Positions 6,673 through 8,048 of a stretch of DNA of 8,048 bases are shown here, in pieces. The DNA is taken from NCBI GenBank assembly GCA_021157505.1, contig JAGGWI010000168.1, forward strand, positions 1-8,048. The letters run 5' to 3'. This DNA comes from Desulfuromusa sp. GTDB taxonomy: Bacteria; Desulfobacterota; Desulfuromonadia; Desulfuromonadales; Geopsychrobacteraceae. The notes below the pieces were generated by a model, which saw nothing but the letters and a program-made list of their open reading frames with translations, was not told the DNA's origin and did not search any database. Both the position numbers and the translations under genes were made by a program. Position 1 is the stretch's first letter. Every line of letters begins with the position of its first letter.

Positions 6673-6690
6673 TTGGCATGTAGGTTGCTA
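6673..6690 (+). promoter_or_regulatory. Sigma-54 (-24/-12) promoter of the receiver-domain operon
   Basis: TTGGCATGTAGGTTGCTA matches the consensus TTGGCACG-N4-TTGCW with one substitution. The invariant GG (6675-6676) and GC (6687-6688) are separated by exactly 10 bases. Transcription would start near 6700, giving a leader of about 35 bases before the ATG at 6735. Confidence 0.8.
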
Positions 6691-6734
6691 TATACATAAG
6701 TCAATACTAGAAACTATCTTTTTGGGAGGACGTC

Positions 6735-7115
6735 ATGAAAGCACGAAAATTATTAATAGCTGACGGAGATAAAGCTGCACGTAAAGAAATGGCTAAATTC
6801 TTTGAGAATTCACACTATGAAGTTGAAACCACTGCTTCTGCTGCTTATGCGATTGCTAAAATCGTTCAGAAGCATGAACCCCTGGTTATCCTTGGTGATT
6901 CCTTTGAAGAAAAAATTGCCGCGGTTGACGTTATCGCTTTGATGCGCAAGTGCAATAAAAATCTCCGGATCATTCTGGTTTCAGACGACAGCTCTTTGGA
7001 AACCCTGAAGCGGATTCGTGAAGATGGCATTTTCTACCATGCATTGAAACCTCACACTCAGGAAGACAATGAGGAGCTACGTGCTGCTGTGGAATGTGCT
7101 GTACAAGCTTACTAG
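6735..7115 (+). CDS. Stand-alone degenerate response-regulator receiver domain
   Basis: 126 residues, the length of one receiver domain with no output domain. Receiver features: strand 1 KLLIADGD with Asp10 and Asp12 but the usual adjacent acidic pair split by Gly11; strand 3 PLVILGDSF with Gly54 where the phosphoacceptor Asp is expected and Asp55 one place later; strand 4 RIILVS with Ser83 at the Thr/Ser switch position; and HALKP with the conserved Lys105. The Pro and Gly-containing loop after the phosphosite is replaced by EEKIAAVD. Phosphorylation may therefore be lost or altered, and the protein may act as a partner-binding module. GGGAGGA at 6724-6730 supports the ATG. It is first in an operon driven by the sigma-54 promoter; the next gene begins 56 bases on. 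Function and partner are unknown; the fold assignment is fairly secure. Confidence 0.85.
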   Translation: MKARKLLIADGDKAARKEMAKFFENSHYEVETTASAAYAIAKIVQKHEPLVILGDSFEEKIAAVDVIALMRKCNKNLRIILVSDDSSLETLKRIREDGIFYHALKPHTQEDNEELRAAVECAVQAY

Positions 7116-7171
7116 TCGATAAAGAACAGCTTAAGACGACGATATACATAAATTTATAAAAGGAGTTCATC

Positions 7172-7396
7172 ATGAAAAAATTAACTCAACTTGGCCTTTC
7201 TGCAATCCTGCTTCTCAGCATAGTTCTCCCTGCTTTTGCGGCAACCGGGGCAAGAGAAGACAACAGTATGACTTTGGTTTATCTGTTCTTAGGCGTCTGT
7301 GGCTTGATTATCTTTCTCCAGCTCATTCCGGTTTTTGCTCTAGGTTATGGCGTGCTCAAGGGTGTTTTCGGTCGCAAAGGGGAACAAGTCAGCTAA
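7172..7396 (+). CDS. Small exported/inner-membrane protein of unknown function
   Basis: 74 residues, family not recognised. The N-terminus is a typical signal peptide (MKK, hydrophobic stretch 7-20, AFA|A cleavage site around residue 23). A short polar segment (TGAREDNSM, 25-33) follows, then one long hydrophobic segment (about 34-62), and a basic tail (KGVFGRKGEQVS) suggesting a cytoplasmic C-terminus. If the signal is cleaved the mature protein is about 50 residues with a single membrane span; otherwise it is a two-span hairpin. AGGAG at 7161-7165, 6 bases before the ATG, is a good ribosome site. It shares the sigma-54 transcript with the receiver protein 56 bases upstream and is followed by a strong terminator, so the two form a two-gene unit. 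A membrane partner or anchor for the receiver is an attractive but unproven idea. Confidence 0.75.
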   Translation: MKKLTQLGLSAILLLSIVLPAFAATGAREDNSMTLVYLFLGVCGLIIFLQLIPVFALGYGVLKGVFGRKGEQVS

Positions 7397-7426
7397 GTCC
7401 AACAAGAAAACAACTTTGCTTTCAGG

Positions 7427-7461
7427 CGGGTCGATTCTGTAAAGAATCGACCCGTTTTTTT
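7427..7461 (+). terminator. Rho-independent terminator of the receiver/small-membrane-protein operon
   Basis: CGGGTCGATTCT (7427-7438) and AGAATCGACCCG (7443-7454) form a perfect 12-base-pair stem with a GTAA tetraloop, followed by seven T (7455-7461). It lies 30 bases after the stop codon at 7396. Confidence 0.95.
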
Positions 7462-7496
7462 ATTTCCATCTGCGGAATCAAATCTAAAGAACTTAC

Positions 7497-7537
7497 CCTC
7501 ATCCGACCTCCGGTCACCTTCTCCCTTATGGAGAAGG
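7497..7537. repeat. REP-like paired hairpins
   Basis: CCCTCATCC leads into GACC-TCC-GGTC (7505-7515) and then CCTTCTCC-loop-GGAGAAGG (7517-7524/7530-7537). This two-hairpin 'CCCTCATCCG...CCTTCTCCC...GGAGAAGG' layout resembles short intergenic repeats widespread in proteobacterial genomes. Only one copy is in the window, so dispersal is an expectation from memory of such repeats. Confidence 0.6.
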
Positions 7538-7573
7538 AATTTGTCTTTGCCCGAAGAATCGATTCTGATAGCT

Positions 7574-7587
7574 CAGGAATATTCCTG
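7574..7587. promoter_or_regulatory. 14-base palindrome, candidate upstream activating site (second exact copy)
   Basis: CAGGAATATTCCTG, identical to 6561-6574. Its centre is about 115 bases upstream of the -12 GC of the sigma-54 promoter at 7681-7698. Confidence 0.6.
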
Positions 7588-7592
7588 CGGAA

Positions 7593-7606
7593 CAGGAATG
7601 TTCTTG
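7593..7606. promoter_or_regulatory. Imperfect third copy of the palindrome
   Basis: CAGGAATGTTCTTG differs from the perfect palindrome at two positions and starts 19 bases after the start of the preceding copy, close to two helical turns. Paired sites of this kind are usual for enhancer-binding proteins. Confidence 0.45.
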
Positions 7607-7680
7607 TCCAGGAAAAGAGGCTAACCCAGAGATAAACCTATAACTATTTGATATTGTTTGCTTTTATTTTTTTGTCGGAC

Positions 7681-7698
7681 TTGGCACGACTGATGCTA
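7681..7698 (+). promoter_or_regulatory. Sigma-54 (-24/-12) promoter of the last gene
   Basis: TTGGCACGACTGATGCTA has the full TTGGCACG -24 element and TGCT at -12; GG (7683-7684) and GC (7695-7696) are exactly 10 bases apart. The predicted start near 7708 gives a leader of about 36 bases before the ATG at 7744. Both sigma-54 promoters continue with GCTATAT after the -12 region. Confidence 0.85.
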
Positions 7699-7743
7699 TA
7701 TGTAAATAGCAACAACGAAATAGCAAACAAATTATTGGAGGCC

Positions 7744-8048
7744 ATGATGAGTTACTACAATGCTGACACAGTACAAAATACAAAATCAAATACCGAATCA
7801 AATGTTCAAAACCATAGCTTGATGAGTTTGTCACTCTTTCTGTTGATCAGCATCATGGCTTTTACTTTTAAAGACTTCAATTTATTTGAATCGGCATCTG
7901 AGTCGGTTCGTCAGATCCTCGGTTATCCACCCCCCGCCTATCTGATCAGTATTGCCCTGGCCGTTTACTGTTTCTCTTCAGCCATCCTCACCTTAACCGC
8001 CATGGCTAACGATGCCCAACCGACCCAAAAGTGGAATCACCTCGGTTA
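7744..8048 (+). CDS. Membrane protein of unknown function (3' end outside the window)
   Basis: The frame is open for 101 complete codons to the end of the window. Two ATG codons are adjacent (7744 and 7747); GGAG at 7737-7740 is 3 bases from the first and 6 from the second, so the second is likely the true start. The N-terminus is hydrophilic and Asn/Ser/Thr-rich (SYYNADTVQNTKSNTESNVQ) with no signal peptide. Hydrophobic segments lie at about 26-42 and 65-87, separated by a polar stretch with a PPP at 62-64, which suggests at least two membrane spans. I do not recognise the family and cannot see its C-terminus. Its sigma-54 promoter and upstream palindromes match those of the receiver operon, so it is probably co-regulated with it. 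Confidence 0.75.
   Translation, partial: MMSYYNADTVQNTKSNTESNVQNHSLMSLSLFLLISIMAFTFKDFNLFESASESVRQILGYPPPAYLISIALAVYCFSSAILTLTAMANDAQPTQKWNHLG

Noticed and set aside
6690..7151. Shared 10-base string ATATACATAA in the leaders of the genes at 6735 and 7172
   Set aside because: It is AT-rich and short, and no structure or known motif is associated, so chance is a fair explanation.
7555..7566. 12-base perfect palindrome AGAATCGATTCT as an operator
   Set aside because: It occurs once, and its halves match the arms of the terminator at 7427-7454. No promoter stands at a suitable distance apart from the one already served by the CAGGAATATTCCTG sites.

Overview
The window looks like chromosomal DNA from a Gram-negative bacterium of moderate GC content. 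It has a periplasmic Spy/CpxP-type protein, an inner-membrane histidine kinase and sigma-54 (-24/-12) promoters. My best guess is a Desulfuromonas/Geobacter/Pelobacter-like deltaproteobacterium. That rests on overall flavour (sigma-54 promoters, the PEP-synthase-like protein type, short palindromic repeats), not on a marker gene, so treat it as inference.

Layout, left to right. Positions 1-140 are the 3' end of a glutamate dehydrogenase gene (gdhA). A strong hairpin at 162-196 terminates it, and also the convergent gene that follows. Positions 266-2860 (minus strand) encode an 864-residue protein in which a RecA/KaiC-like domain without a Walker A motif is fused to a PEP-synthase-type ATP-binding domain; the phosphohistidine and PEP-binding domains of true PEP synthase are absent. 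Positions 3028-6079 are an envelope-stress locus of the Cpx type. A secreted Spy/CpxP/ZraP-family protein (3088-3693, minus) is divergent from an OmpR-family regulator (4005-4706) and its kinase (4706-6079), whose reading frames overlap by one base. The divergent intergenic region holds a perfect CpxR box, a second degenerate box in the opposite orientation, and between them a roughly 110-base element with 9-base terminal inverted repeats.

Positions 6080-6674 carry no convincing gene. They contain a block of hairpins and a diverged direct repeat resembling the remains of a repeat or mobile element. From 6561 to the end the organisation is more striking. Two separate transcription units each have a sigma-54 promoter with exact 10-base GG-to-GC spacing. 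Each is preceded by the same perfect 14-base palindrome (CAGGAATATTCCTG) about 115-120 bases upstream of the -12 element, and each has a leader of about 35 bases. The first unit encodes a stand-alone degenerate receiver domain (6735-7115) and a 74-residue exported or membrane protein (7172-7396), ending at a strong terminator (7427-7461). The second encodes a membrane protein that runs off the window (7744-8048).

How it fits together. The Cpx-like locus is a self-contained periplasmic stress circuit, probably autoregulated through the intergenic boxes. The right-hand part looks like a small regulon driven by sigma-54 and an unseen enhancer-binding protein, made of a non-canonical receiver and small membrane proteins of unknown function. 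This is the most likely place in the window for something undescribed.
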